Shown: piece by piece, positions 41,401-50,273 of the stretch
How positions within the stretch are numbered: position 1 is the stretch's first letter
Layout: every line of letters starts with the position of its first letter
Source of the DNA: Flavobacteriaceae bacterium
Lineage (GTDB): Bacteria; Bacteroidota; Bacteroidia; Flavobacteriales; Flavobacteriaceae
Direction: 5' to 3'
Assembly (NCBI GenBank): GCA_947446635.1
Contig: CANFHF010000002.1
Location: forward strand, 1 to 64,000
Length of the DNA stretch: 64,000 bases
The notes under the pieces: model-generated
What the model saw: only the letters and a program-made list of their open reading frames with translations
Database searches by the model: none
Told to the model about the DNA's origin: nothing
Position numbers and translations under genes: made by a program

Positions 41401-43582
41401 TACAATTGGAAAAGACCCAAGCACAAATGCTAAATATTTTAAAGGTAAAATTGATGAAGTACGTGTTTTTAATATGGCATTACCAGATTCTCAATTACAA
41501 AGGATGATCTACCAAGAAATTCAAAATAACGCTTCGCAAATTCGAGGTGCTATAGTTCCAAAAAATATTGCTACCACGCCAAACTCTTTGCCTTTCGCTA
41601 ATCTACTTCGTTATTATAGAATGGATGTATATAAAGATGATGTCATTGATGACCTAACTACAACAGCAACGGATTTAACTGGTGCAAAAATTTATAACAA
41701 CAAAAACATTAATATACAACAGGCTCCAATGCCTTTTATAACAGAAAGAACAGGAGATTTTGCAATAGCCGTAAATAGCCCTACAAACGACATCAGAGGG
41801 TTAGATATAATGGAAAATTGGTCTATTGTAAGAGTAAAACATGATATTACCGAGACAGTAAACACAATAGATATAGGTATGATTGTGGATCCTGGCAAAA
41901 CAATTACCATGAATAATGACACTAAAATTCAAAATGATTGGTATCTTAAATTAGATGGAAAAATAGATTTGGTTGGAAAATCACAATTGCTTCAAACATC
42001 AGAAAGTGATTTAGACGCTACAAGTGCCGGTTATATCGAAAGAGACCAACAAGGGCAATCTAATTTATATAACTACAACTACTGGTCTTCTCCAACAAGT
42101 CCTGTTAATATAATTGCAAATAACACCAATTATACAATTGGCGCTATGTTAAAAGATGGAACAACATCAACTCCGCAAAACATAAATTGGGTTGCTGGTT
42201 ATAATGGCGCTCCAACAACCCCAATAAGTATTGCAAAATATTGGTTGTTTAAATTTGATAATTATGCAAATGCTTATGCCAATTGGTCTCAATTGACAGA
42301 AACAAGTGCATTGCGAGTAGGTCAAGGATTTACAATGAAAGGAAGTGGAGCAATTTCTGGCACTCAAAACCTAACATTTGTAGGCAAACCAAATAATGGA
42401 TTAATCACAACCAATACCGTTGCAGCAGATCAACTTTTGTTAACCGGAAATCCATATCCTTCTGCTCTAGATGCAAATGCTTTCATAACAGACAACACAA
42501 ATTCTATTGATGGTACTTTATATTTTTGGGAACATTACACTTCAAATAACACCCATATTTTACGCGAGTATCAAGGGGGTTATGCCGAAAGAAATTTAAC
42601 AGGAGGAATTCCTCCAATCTCTGCAGGAGTTGAATATATTAGTCATTTAGGCACACCGTCAAAAGGAGCGCCAAACCAATTCATACCAGTTGGACAAGGG
42701 TTTTTTGTGACCGGAAAATCAGGAGCTGGTGGAACTATTATCTTTAACAATGGACAAAGGGGTTTTCATAAAGAAGACGAAGCTGGTATTTCTAATGTTA
42801 TGTATAAAATAACGGCTAATGCTAAAAAACCAAAAAGTTCAAGTGTAGCATCTAACAATAATAATGATCCCATAAAAGTTGATAATTTCATGAAAATTCG
42901 TCTTGGATATAATTCCAATGCAAATTACCACCGTCAATCCTTGTTAGGATTTATGAATGAAAATGCTAGTAAAGATTTCGATTATGGGTATGATGGATTG
43001 AATATAGATGATTTTGCAAATGACATGTATTTTCTATGCGGTAAAACTCCGTTGGCAATCCAAGGTGTGGGTTATTTCAAAAAAGAGGATGTATTTCCAA
43101 TTGGTGTAAAAACGAATGTAGCAGGAAAAGTAATTTTTTCAATTGATGAATTAGAAAACTTTGACAAAAATCAAAAAGTATATATCTACGATAAAGAAAC
43201 TAAAATTTACCATAATATAAAAGACCAAACATTCGAAATAGTTCTTCCTATTGGACAATTTGACAACCGTTTTTTACTATGCTTTAAAGAAAGAAACCAT
43301 CCGGAAGACAACGCAAAAAATCAGGATGATTCTAATGCCAAAATACAAGCAAGATATTCGCATGTAAGTAGTGCTTTAAAAATTACAAATACCTCTACTG
43401 AATCAACAGTTTATAATGTTTCATTATTTAACATTCTAGGTCAGTTTATTTCCAAATGGGAAATCACTAACCTGGGTCAAAACAACATTGAAATTCCAAT
43501 TCTCAACATAAGCGCAGGAATTTATATTACAAAAATCAATACTTCAAATGGAGTTTTTAGTAGGAAAATCATGATTCCTTGA
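38462..43582 (+). CDS. Giant secreted adhesin-like protein (Gly-rich, choice-of-anchor-D-like, TSP3-like Ca-binding repeats, LamG-like, T9SS sorting domain)
   Basis: 1706 aa; signal peptide; TFTVPAGVTSVTVEAWGGGGAGGG Gly-rich domain; DSDGDGVFDNIDIDDDNDGILD and related repeats; LFLNGDIVATHSASGG..FTIGKDPSTNAKYFKGKIDEVRVFNMAL LamG-like; C-terminal FNILGQFISKWEI..AGIYITKINTSNGVFSRKIMIP. Confidence 0.88.
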   Translation: MKTSINLRKIKYLVFGMFFIAFLGFSQTQTFTSNGTFTVPAGVTSVTVEAWGGGGAGGGCTTLTRSTGGGGAGGSYTKTTLVAVTSGATISVTVGAGGIGVSGANGGIGGTSTFASTSPVSAIGGTGGNANGTLTPLNGLGANTTIGSTYNGGAGGVGDATSGTSGTSGGGGGGAGSTSSGSAPTTGINAGIGGTGGGGNGAIGTATSGNGIAAIALSGGGSGGRNNGTGSLRTGGNGYRGQVIITWIAPQEINIQGNGVTILSGDSSPAVIDYTNFGSVDVSSGAITKTFTVQNTGGASLTIGAISFSGTNASDFSITTPPSSTLGAGLSTSFIIAFDPSITGIKNAIISIVNNDGNENPYVFAIQGTGNQTYFDSDGDGVFDNIDIDDDNDGILDVTEETNCNLANGHKVNYKFLDENFGTGSRTTINTTYDATTTYCYADGLAGTNTAECPSLSDTSLNDGEYTVGSSAQIATWASQYWYTGGDHTSGDTNGRMAMFNASYTPGIFYTASITGALPNIPITYSFWVINLDRSDAPGISTRLRPNIKVEFRDINDNLLTSISTGQITPTSVSNASGDWYQFTANLNLNVNTFKVIFINNETGGAGNDLAIDDILISQTLGDRDGDGVADVFDLDSDNDGIPDIVEVGLGSISDGKGKISTAWIDANGNGLLDAAEVSAALPALDSDGDGIPNYIDLDSDNDSVFDVDEAGTGNSNAATGYNNGDGDINGDGVGDGLETESFRSKDTNGDGINEGFGDGILDIYDYGTGANQYGNLNQGSSSVNSNTAFLTDTDTDGIPDYLDTTSNGSSYDIANNKLIYDYKVLDANNDGILDGTTDIDKDGVLDSFDTNIAQFGSPRDLNTKLFLDFDGRNDYGQSTEILGGLASSSLMAWIDLNPNFTTEGVIMGQNKFQIRITSARELEVVLNNTTLKYATPLNYSQWYNVATTYDGSILKLFLNGDIVATHSASGGIASDTSLFTIGKDPSTNAKYFKGKIDEVRVFNMALPDSQLQRMIYQEIQNNASQIRGAIVPKNIATTPNSLPFANLLRYYRMDVYKDDVIDDLTTTATDLTGAKIYNNKNINIQQAPMPFITERTGDFAIAVNSPTNDIRGLDIMENWSIVRVKHDITETVNTIDIGMIVDPGKTITMNNDTKIQNDWYLKLDGKIDLVGKSQLLQTSESDLDATSAGYIERDQQGQSNLYNYNYWSSPTSPVNIIANNTNYTIGAMLKDGTTSTPQNINWVAGYNGAPTTPISIAKYWLFKFDNYANAYANWSQLTETSALRVGQGFTMKGSGAISGTQNLTFVGKPNNGLITTNTVAADQLLLTGNPYPSALDANAFITDNTNSIDGTLYFWEHYTSNNTHILREYQGGYAERNLTGGIPPISAGVEYISHLGTPSKGAPNQFIPVGQGFFVTGKSGAGGTIIFNNGQRGFHKEDEAGISNVMYKITANAKKPKSSSVASNNNNDPIKVDNFMKIRLGYNSNANYHRQSLLGFMNENASKDFDYGYDGLNIDDFANDMYFLCGKTPLAIQGVGYFKKEDVFPIGVKTNVAGKVIFSIDELENFDKNQKVYIYDKETKIYHNIKDQTFEIVLPIGQFDNRFLLCFKERNHPEDNAKNQDDSNAKIQARYSHVSSALKITNTSTESTVYNVSLFNILGQFISKWEITNLGQNNIEIPILNISAGIYITKINTSNGVFSRKIMIP

Positions 43583-43591
43583 AAAATAAAA

Positions 43592-44962
43592 TTATAATAA
43601 AGCCGCTTTCAAATCCTCAAAATCAAGCGAAAATTGTTCCCCGGAAAGTAAGTTTTTTAAGGTAAATTTACCTTCACTCATCTCCGTTTCTCCAACGATA
43701 ACTGCAAAAGGAATTTCACGTTTATCGGCATGTTGAAATTGTTTTGCCACCTTTACATTATCAGGGTATAATTCTACTTTTATCCCAAACTTCCTCAATT
43801 TAGTGATAGCTTGCATCGCATAAAACACCTCTTTTTCCCCATAATTAAGAAACAAGGCTTTTGATGTTGAAGTTACAGTTTTTGGAAACAAATCCAATTC
43901 TTCGATAACCAAATATATCCGATCCAAGCCAAAGGAAATGCCCACGCCACTCATGTCTTTCAACCCAAAAATTCCGGTCAAATCGTCATATCTTCCACCG
44001 CCACCAATAGAACCCATGGCAACTTGTTTTGGAGGAGCCACTTCAAAAATAGCCCCCGTATAATAATTCAATCCACGAGCTAAGGTCACATCTAAATCTA
44101 AAATTACTTTATTCAAACCAAGATTGGTAACATTGTCACAAATAAAACGCAATTCTTCAACGCCTTTCATTCCTTCTTCGGAAGCGGCTAATAATGTAGA
44201 AAGTTTACTTATTTTTTCCGAAATTGTTCCCGTAAAATTAAATAGAGGTTGCACTTTTTCAATTGCAGCTTCCGATATTCCTTTTTCAATCATTTCCTTT
44301 TTTACGCCGTCCTCGCCTATTTTGTCGAGTTTGTCTAGTGCAACGGTAAAATCGATTAATTTATCTTTGGCGCCAATAACTTCGGCAATTCCCGAAAGGA
44401 TTTTACGATTATTTATTTTGATGGTTGCGCCTTCCAATCCTAATTCCGTAAAAACGGAATCGTACAATTGCACTAATTCTACTTCTTGCCATAGGGATTT
44501 TGAACCCACTACATCGGCATCACATTGAAAAAATTCTCTGAAACGTCCTTTTTGTGGACGATCGGCACGCCAAACGGGTTGGATTTGATATCGTTTAAAC
44601 GGAAACTCAATTTCGCTTTGATGTTGCACCACATATCGAGCAAAAGGAACTGTTAAATCATAGCGCAAGGCTTTCTCGGAGATGCTTAAAGTCAATTTAT
44701 TGCTTTCTTTATTTTCCAATATTACAGCATCGGCTTTAGCCAAATAATCCCCAGAATTCAATATCTTAAAAATCAATCGGTCGCCTTCTTCCCCGTATTT
44801 TCCCATCAAGGTCTCGGAGTTTTCAAACGAAGGGGTTTCAATTGGTTGGAAACCAAACTTCTCGAAATTGCTTTTTATAATCGATAGAATATAGTTGCGT
44901 TTTGACACCTCAGCCGGTGAAAAATCTCTTGTTCCTTTTGGAATACTTGGTTTATGAGCCAT
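43592..44962 (-). CDS. hisS: Histidyl-tRNA synthetase
   Basis: 456 aa; [47 protein letters not shown]. Confidence 0.96.
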   Translation of the reverse strand: MAHKPSIPKGTRDFSPAEVSKRNYILSIIKSNFEKFGFQPIETPSFENSETLMGKYGEEGDRLIFKILNSGDYLAKADAVILENKESNKLTLSISEKALRYDLTVPFARYVVQHQSEIEFPFKRYQIQPVWRADRPQKGRFREFFQCDADVVGSKSLWQEVELVQLYDSVFTELGLEGATIKINNRKILSGIAEVIGAKDKLIDFTVALDKLDKIGEDGVKKEMIEKGISEAAIEKVQPLFNFTGTISEKISKLSTLLAASEEGMKGVEELRFICDNVTNLGLNKVILDLDVTLARGLNYYTGAIFEVAPPKQVAMGSIGGGGRYDDLTGIFGLKDMSGVGISFGLDRIYLVIEELDLFPKTVTSTSKALFLNYGEKEVFYAMQAITKLRKFGIKVELYPDNVKVAKQFQHADKREIPFAVIVGETEMSEGKFTLKNLLSGEQFSLDFEDLKAALL

Positions 44963-44968
44963 TTTATT

Positions 44969-45045
44969 GAATTACGAATTACGAATTACGATTTTCAAAA
45001 AATAAAATCGATTTCCTCAAAATCGTAATTTGAAATTCGTAATTC
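44969..45045. repeat. Imperfect inverted repeat containing three tandem GAATTAC heptamers, upstream of hisS
   Basis: GAATTACGAATTACGAATTACGATTTT (44969-44995) and AAAATCGTAATTTGAAATTCGTAATTC (45019-45045) are near reverse complements. Confidence 0.85.
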
Positions 45046-45135
45046 TCTCTGCAAATATCTTATTTTTAAAATAAATATCCCTTTTTCTAAAGCAAACTTG
45101 TAACAAAAATTGTATTTTCGTGTCAAATAGCTACT

Positions 45136-46377
45136 ATGTTTAAACTATTCCGGGAAAACATTAGAATTGCAACAGGTTCAATTAGAACCCAATTGTTGCG
45201 CACTATTCTTACGGTATTAATCATCGCCATTGGTATCACCGCCTTGGTTGGTATTCTAACGGTTGTTTCAGCTTTAGAAAATACCATTTCAACAAAATTT
45301 GCCTCAATGGGCGCGAACACTTTCAATATTAATCAATATGAAAATACGATTAGACGTCATGGCGATCAGCTAAGAGAAGTCATAAACCCTATCATTTCCT
45401 ATCCCGAAGCGGTGGCTTTCAAAAATAAATATAAATACCCACTTGCCGAAACTTCTATTTCTTTTATAGCAACTTCTACAGCAGAAATTAAATATGAAAC
45501 CTCTAAAACTGACCCGGAAAATTCGATTGTTGGTGTTGATGAATATTTTATAGCAAACTCTGGCTTAGAAACTAGTGTTGGTCGAAATTTTACTTCATTC
45601 GATATTCAAAACAACACCTATAATTGCATTGTGGGTTCCGATTTTGAAAAAGGATTATTAAAAGATGTTAACCCATTAGACAAGGTAATTTCAATTCGTG
45701 GAGCCAAATTCAAAGTTATTGGTGTGTTGAAAGAGAAAGGCTCTACGTTTGGAAATAATCAGGATTTAAGGGTATTAATTCCTATTCAGGTGGCGCGATC
45801 TTTATTTACATCCCCAAAAATAAATTATACAATGAGTGTAATGGTTGCCCAAAATGAAATGTTAAGCCAAGCTATTGATAATGCTAATAGTACGATGCGA
45901 AGGGTCCGCAAATTAAGTCCAGTAAAAGACAATAATTTTGCCATTGTGCGAAGCGATGATTTAATTAACAAAATACTAGGCATCACTCAATATCTTGGAA
46001 TAGCTTCTTGGATTATTGGTATAATAACAGTTCTTGGGTCGTCTATTGCCTTGATGAATATTATGATTGTTTCAGTTACGGAACGTACCCGAGAAATAGG
46101 TGTTCGAAAAGCATTGGGCGCCAAAAAAAGCACCATTGCTTTCCAGTTTTTTATAGAAACATTGCTCATTGGACAATTGGGCGGCATTATTGGAACTAGT
46201 ATTGGAATTAGTATAGGCTATGCTATTGCAACAGCTATGAGCTTTAACTTTGTAATCCCGTGGAGCGCAATAATGGCAGCTTTTGCCACTAGTTTTGCCG
46301 TGGCTATCTTTTCGGGTTTGTATCCTGCTATAAAGGCAGCATTGCTTGATCCCATTGAAGCACTTCGCTACGAATAG
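45136..46377 (+). CDS. ABC transporter permease (MacB/FtsX-like)
   Basis: 413 aa; MacB periplasmic core plus FtsX domain (MNIMIVSVTERTREIGVRKALGAKKSTIAFQFFIETLLI). Confidence 0.9.
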   Translation: MFKLFRENIRIATGSIRTQLLRTILTVLIIAIGITALVGILTVVSALENTISTKFASMGANTFNINQYENTIRRHGDQLREVINPIISYPEAVAFKNKYKYPLAETSISFIATSTAEIKYETSKTDPENSIVGVDEYFIANSGLETSVGRNFTSFDIQNNTYNCIVGSDFEKGLLKDVNPLDKVISIRGAKFKVIGVLKEKGSTFGNNQDLRVLIPIQVARSLFTSPKINYTMSVMVAQNEMLSQAIDNANSTMRRVRKLSPVKDNNFAIVRSDDLINKILGITQYLGIASWIIGIITVLGSSIALMNIMIVSVTERTREIGVRKALGAKKSTIAFQFFIETLLIGQLGGIIGTSIGISIGYAIATAMSFNFVIPWSAIMAAFATSFAVAIFSGLYPAIKAALLDPIEALRYE

Positions 46378-46394
46378 TTATTACATCGAATAGG

Positions 46395-47252
46395 CTATTT
46401 GAAATTGGCTTTAATCATCCGGTCATTCCCATAAATGTCTTTCCGCAATTCAATGTTTTTAAAATTCATTTTTTGGAGTAAATCAACAGTTTCATTTCCT
46501 AAATATTGATTGATTTCGAAAAATAATTTTCCACCCTCACCAAGATTTGTTTTGGCCAATTCAGCTATTTTTTTATAAAAAAGTAAGGCATCATCATCCT
46601 CAACAAATAGCGCCAAATGAGGCTCGTGGTCTAAAACGTTTTTCTTGATTTCCTTTTTTTCTTGATTCCGAACATAAGGCGGATTGGAAACAATAATATC
46701 AAATTGCTGTTCTAAATCTGCCGTTTCAAGAATGTTTTTTTCTAGAAAAGTAATGGTAACTTCATTGATTATTGCGTTTTTTTTGGCTGTAGCCAAAGCC
46801 TTTTCCGATATATCGATTGCAAAAACTTGTGCGTTCAGCATATTTTTCGCCAATGCAATAGCGATACAGCCGCTTCCTGTTCCAATGTCTAATATTCTTG
46901 TGTTTGGACTTTCGTCTTTCGTCTTATGACTTGCTATAATCCATTCAATCAATTCTTCTGTTTCAGGTCTTGGAATTAAAACATCAGCATTGACTTCGAA
47001 ATCTAAACCATAAAAACTGGTTTTTCCTAATAAGTATTGGATTGGAATTTCTTGTTGCAATTGATGTAAAATTGAATTCCAAAATTGAATTTCTTCTACA
47101 GAAAAAATCAAATCAGGATTCAAAGCCAAGTCTATTTGTTTCAATTGATGCTTCTCCTCTAAAATCATATAGAAAAAACTCTCCGATTCGCCAATATCGT
47201 AAATGGACGAAATTTTTTGAATAAATTGGCTCCTGTAATCTTTAATTTTCAT
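46395..47252 (-). CDS. prmC: Peptide chain release factor N(5)-glutamine methyltransferase
   Basis: 285 aa; VLIPRPETEELIEWI, DIGTGSGCIAIALA, FDIIVSNPPYV. Confidence 0.94.
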   Translation of the reverse strand: MKIKDYRSQFIQKISSIYDIGESESFFYMILEEKHQLKQIDLALNPDLIFSVEEIQFWNSILHQLQQEIPIQYLLGKTSFYGLDFEVNADVLIPRPETEELIEWIIASHKTKDESPNTRILDIGTGSGCIAIALAKNMLNAQVFAIDISEKALATAKKNAIINEVTITFLEKNILETADLEQQFDIIVSNPPYVRNQEKKEIKKNVLDHEPHLALFVEDDDALLFYKKIAELAKTNLGEGGKLFFEINQYLGNETVDLLQKMNFKNIELRKDIYGNDRMIKANFK

Positions 47253-47367
47253 TAAAATAATTTGTTTTAAAATTCAATTTTATGGTACAAAAATAGAAAT
47301 TGTTTATTGTTATTTTCCAAAGATTCAAAACTAAATCCTAAACACAAAAATCATTACTTTTGTATTT

Positions 47368-48417
47368 GTGAAACTACATGAAAAATACATTCGCCGTTGC
47401 ATCGAATTGGCAAAAAATGGTTTAGGAACAACCTACCCCAATCCAATGGTGGGAAGCGTGATTGTGTATGACGGAAAAATCATTGGCGAAGGTTGGCATA
47501 AAAAAGCGGGCGAACCCCATGCGGAAGTCAACGCTGTAAATTCGGTTAAAGATAAAAATTTGTTAAAAAAAGCTACTATTTATGTGAGTTTAGAGCCCTG
47601 TAGTCATTTCGGAAAAACACCGCCTTGTTGTGATTTGATTGTTAAAAACGGAATCCCAAATGTAGTTATCGGAACTGTTGACCCCAACATAAAAATAGCG
47701 GGTAATGGCATCAAAAAATTAATTGAAGCTGGAGTGATAGTCACAGTTGGAATTCTTGAAAAAGAATGTAAAGAACTAAACAAACGTTTTTTTACTTTTC
47801 ACGAAAAGAAAAGACCCTATATTATTTTGAAGTGGGCCCAGAGTCAAGATGGATTTATTGCCCCTTCTGAAATTATTCGCAAAGAACAAAAACCGGTCTG
47901 GATTACCAATGAGTATTCACGTCAGTTAGTTCATAAATGGCGAAGTGAGGAACAAGCTGTTTTAGTAGGAACCAAAACTGTCATTGATGACAATCCAAGG
48001 CTTGACGTGAGAGATTGGTCGGGAAATAATCCCATCAGAATTGTTTTGGATAAAAACAACCGCGTTCCGAAGAATAGTCATGTCTTTGACAATCAAGTAA
48101 AAACAATTATTTTATGTCAATCGATTACTTCAATTAATTTAGAAAACATTATCTTTGAGGTGATTGATTTTGGGCAAAATATACCACTCCAAATAATGGA
48201 AATACTACATAAACACAAGATCCAATCCTTAATTATTGAAGGAGGCAGGCAAACGATACAGACTTTTATTGACCAAAACCTTTGGGATGAAGCCCGAATA
48301 TTTACTGGAAATAACCAATTCAAAACGGGAATAAAAGCGCCAATTCTAGCATTGAAAAACAGTAAAAAATATTATATAGAAAATGATGAACTTATAATAT
48401 TCGGCAATCATGATTAA
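47368..48417 (+). CDS. ribD: Bifunctional diaminohydroxyphosphoribosylaminopyrimidine deaminase/reductase (GTG start)
   Basis: 349 aa; TYPNPMVGSVIV, GEPHAEVNAV, SLEPCSHFGKTPPCCD. Confidence 0.95.
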   Translation: MKLHEKYIRRCIELAKNGLGTTYPNPMVGSVIVYDGKIIGEGWHKKAGEPHAEVNAVNSVKDKNLLKKATIYVSLEPCSHFGKTPPCCDLIVKNGIPNVVIGTVDPNIKIAGNGIKKLIEAGVIVTVGILEKECKELNKRFFTFHEKKRPYIILKWAQSQDGFIAPSEIIRKEQKPVWITNEYSRQLVHKWRSEEQAVLVGTKTVIDDNPRLDVRDWSGNNPIRIVLDKNNRVPKNSHVFDNQVKTIILCQSITSINLENIIFEVIDFGQNIPLQIMEILHKHKIQSLIIEGGRQTIQTFIDQNLWDEARIFTGNNQFKTGIKAPILALKNSKKYYIENDELIIFGNHD

Positions 48418-49012
48418 TACTATTATTTTTGATTTTGGAGATGTTTTTATCAACTTAGACAAACAAGCTACTATTGTTGGACTTGAAAAATTAGGCTTAA
48501 AAGAATGGAATGAAGACCTGAATCAATTAAATATGCAGTTTGAAAAAGGTCTTATTTCCGAAGAAAATTTCCTGCTTGGTATTCAACAACACCTTCCAGA
48601 AGCTTCTATAAATGAAATTTCAAGAGCCTGGAATGCCATTCTTTTAGACTTTCCATTGTATCGATTAGAATTCCTTCAAAAGCTTTCGAAAAAATACCGA
48701 TTGTTTCTTTTGAGTAATACGGATTCCATTCACATTGATACTTTCGAGCAAAAAAACGGGGTTTCCTTTTATAGTGATTTTTATCAATGTTTTGAAAAAG
48801 TCTATTTTTCATTCGAAATTGGATTAAGAAAACCAGATGCAGCTATTTTTAATTATCTTATCCAAAAATATGAATTGTCTCCAAAACGCACTTTATTTAT
48901 AGATGATAAAAAGGAAAATACTGATGCGGCACTTTTGCTTGGATTTAACGTTTGGAACTTACAGGTTGGAGAGGAAGATGTAGTGGACTTATTCGAAAAA
49001 AAAATACTGTAA
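48410..49012 (+). CDS. HAD family hydrolase
   Basis: 200 aa; IIFDFGDVFINLD, LLSNTDSIH, LFIDDKKENTDAA; overlaps ribD by 8 bp. Confidence 0.88.
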   Translation: MINTIIFDFGDVFINLDKQATIVGLEKLGLKEWNEDLNQLNMQFEKGLISEENFLLGIQQHLPEASINEISRAWNAILLDFPLYRLEFLQKLSKKYRLFLLSNTDSIHIDTFEQKNGVSFYSDFYQCFEKVYFSFEIGLRKPDAAIFNYLIQKYELSPKRTLFIDDKKENTDAALLLGFNVWNLQVGEEDVVDLFEKKIL

Positions 49013-49027
49013 ATCCCTGAATTATTT

Positions 49028-49642
49028 TTGGAATCTCAAGACACATACAAAACCATCGCTTTTACTTCGGAGTCGATTCTATTTAAAGAAAAAAACAGCA
49101 AATTCTTTGGCTATGCCTTTCCAATCCAATCGGAAAGTGAAGTAAAATTGATACTTGATAGTTTAAGAAAAAAATATCCTAATGCAGTGCATTATTGTTA
49201 TGCGTATCAAATTGGCACTGAAACACTAATCTACAGGGTAAATGATGATGGTGAGCCAAGTAATAGTGCTGGAATGCCCATTTATGGTCAAATTCAATCT
49301 TTTGGACTTACTAATGTTTTAATTGTCGTTATCCGAATTTTTGGTGGAATAAAATTAGGCATTGGGGGATTGATTTCGGCTTATAAAACTTCCGCTCAAT
49401 TAACATTAGAATCTTGCGAAATAATAGAAAAATCAATTGACATTCATTATCTTGTTTCTTTCGACTACAAGAACATCAATAAAGTAATGAGGGTCATTAA
49501 GGAAAAAAATCTGGAAATTGTAAAACAGGATTTAGAAATGAGTTGCGTAATTGAAATTGTTACTCGCAAAAAAAATGCAAAAACAATATTTTATATTTTC
49601 AGCTCTATGTTTGAAATTGAAATAATACCAACTTTTTTATAA
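49028..49642 (+). CDS. YigZ/IMPACT family protein (TTG start)
   Basis: 204 aa; NAVHYCYAYQIG, NDDGEPSNSAGMPIYGQIQSFGLTNVLIVVIRIFGGIKLGIGGLISAYKTSA. Confidence 0.9.
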   Translation: MESQDTYKTIAFTSESILFKEKNSKFFGYAFPIQSESEVKLILDSLRKKYPNAVHYCYAYQIGTETLIYRVNDDGEPSNSAGMPIYGQIQSFGLTNVLIVVIRIFGGIKLGIGGLISAYKTSAQLTLESCEIIEKSIDIHYLVSFDYKNINKVMRVIKEKNLEIVKQDLEMSCVIEIVTRKKNAKTIFYIFSSMFEIEIIPTFL

Positions 49643-49688
49643 TCTCAAAAAAAAATATTTTTTTCAATCATTTAGCAATAAAAAGTTG

Positions 49689-50096
49689 TTATTTTCCATT
49701 GCTATTCAAAAGTTCAAATATATAAGGTGGCGGGGAGACGGGTCGACCTGATTTCATGTCTACAAATACCAAGATAGAATTCCCTGTTGTTAACAACTCG
49801 CCCTCTTCGTTAAACAATTCATAGTCAAATTCAATCTTGACTGATGTTTGTTTTTTTAATATTGTTTTCAACGTCAAGAGTTCGTCGTATCGGGCGGGTT
49901 TTTTATAATTTATTGATAAGGAAACTACAGGCAGCATAATTCCGTTGTCTTCCATCCATTTATAAGAAATTCCTTTGTTTCTGAGCCATTCAACTCTGCC
50001 AGTTTCGAAATATTGAGCATAATTACCATGATAAACAACCCGCATTTGATCTGTTTCTGAGTAACGAACTCGTATTTGAATTTGATGATATTCCAT
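49689..50096 (-). CDS. Acyl-CoA thioesterase (4HBT hotdog family)
   Basis: RVRYSETDQMRVVYHGNYAQYFETGRVEWLR. ORF to 50132; start at 50096 (MEYHQIQI) preferred. Confidence 0.88.
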   Translation of the reverse strand: MEYHQIQIRVRYSETDQMRVVYHGNYAQYFETGRVEWLRNKGISYKWMEDNGIMLPVVSLSINYKKPARYDELLTLKTILKKQTSVKIEFDYELFNEEGELLTTGNSILVFVDMKSGRPVSPPPYIFELLNSNGK

Positions 50097-50273
50097 TAAA
50101 TTAAGTATTAAAAAATTAAAAGTATCATACAATATTATTTTATATAAATTTTTACAAAAATATTTTTTTTTAGGGAAATTTATTCACACTTTTGTAATCC
50201 AAATAAATTAAAATATTTCCATCCTTTTTTTTATTTAGAAATACCCCAAAATCAAACATATTTAACCAAATTT

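Noticed and set aside
50133-50273. Chromosomal origin next to dnaA
   Set aside because: Only one DnaA-box-like sequence and no dnaN/recF neighbours; insufficient evidence.
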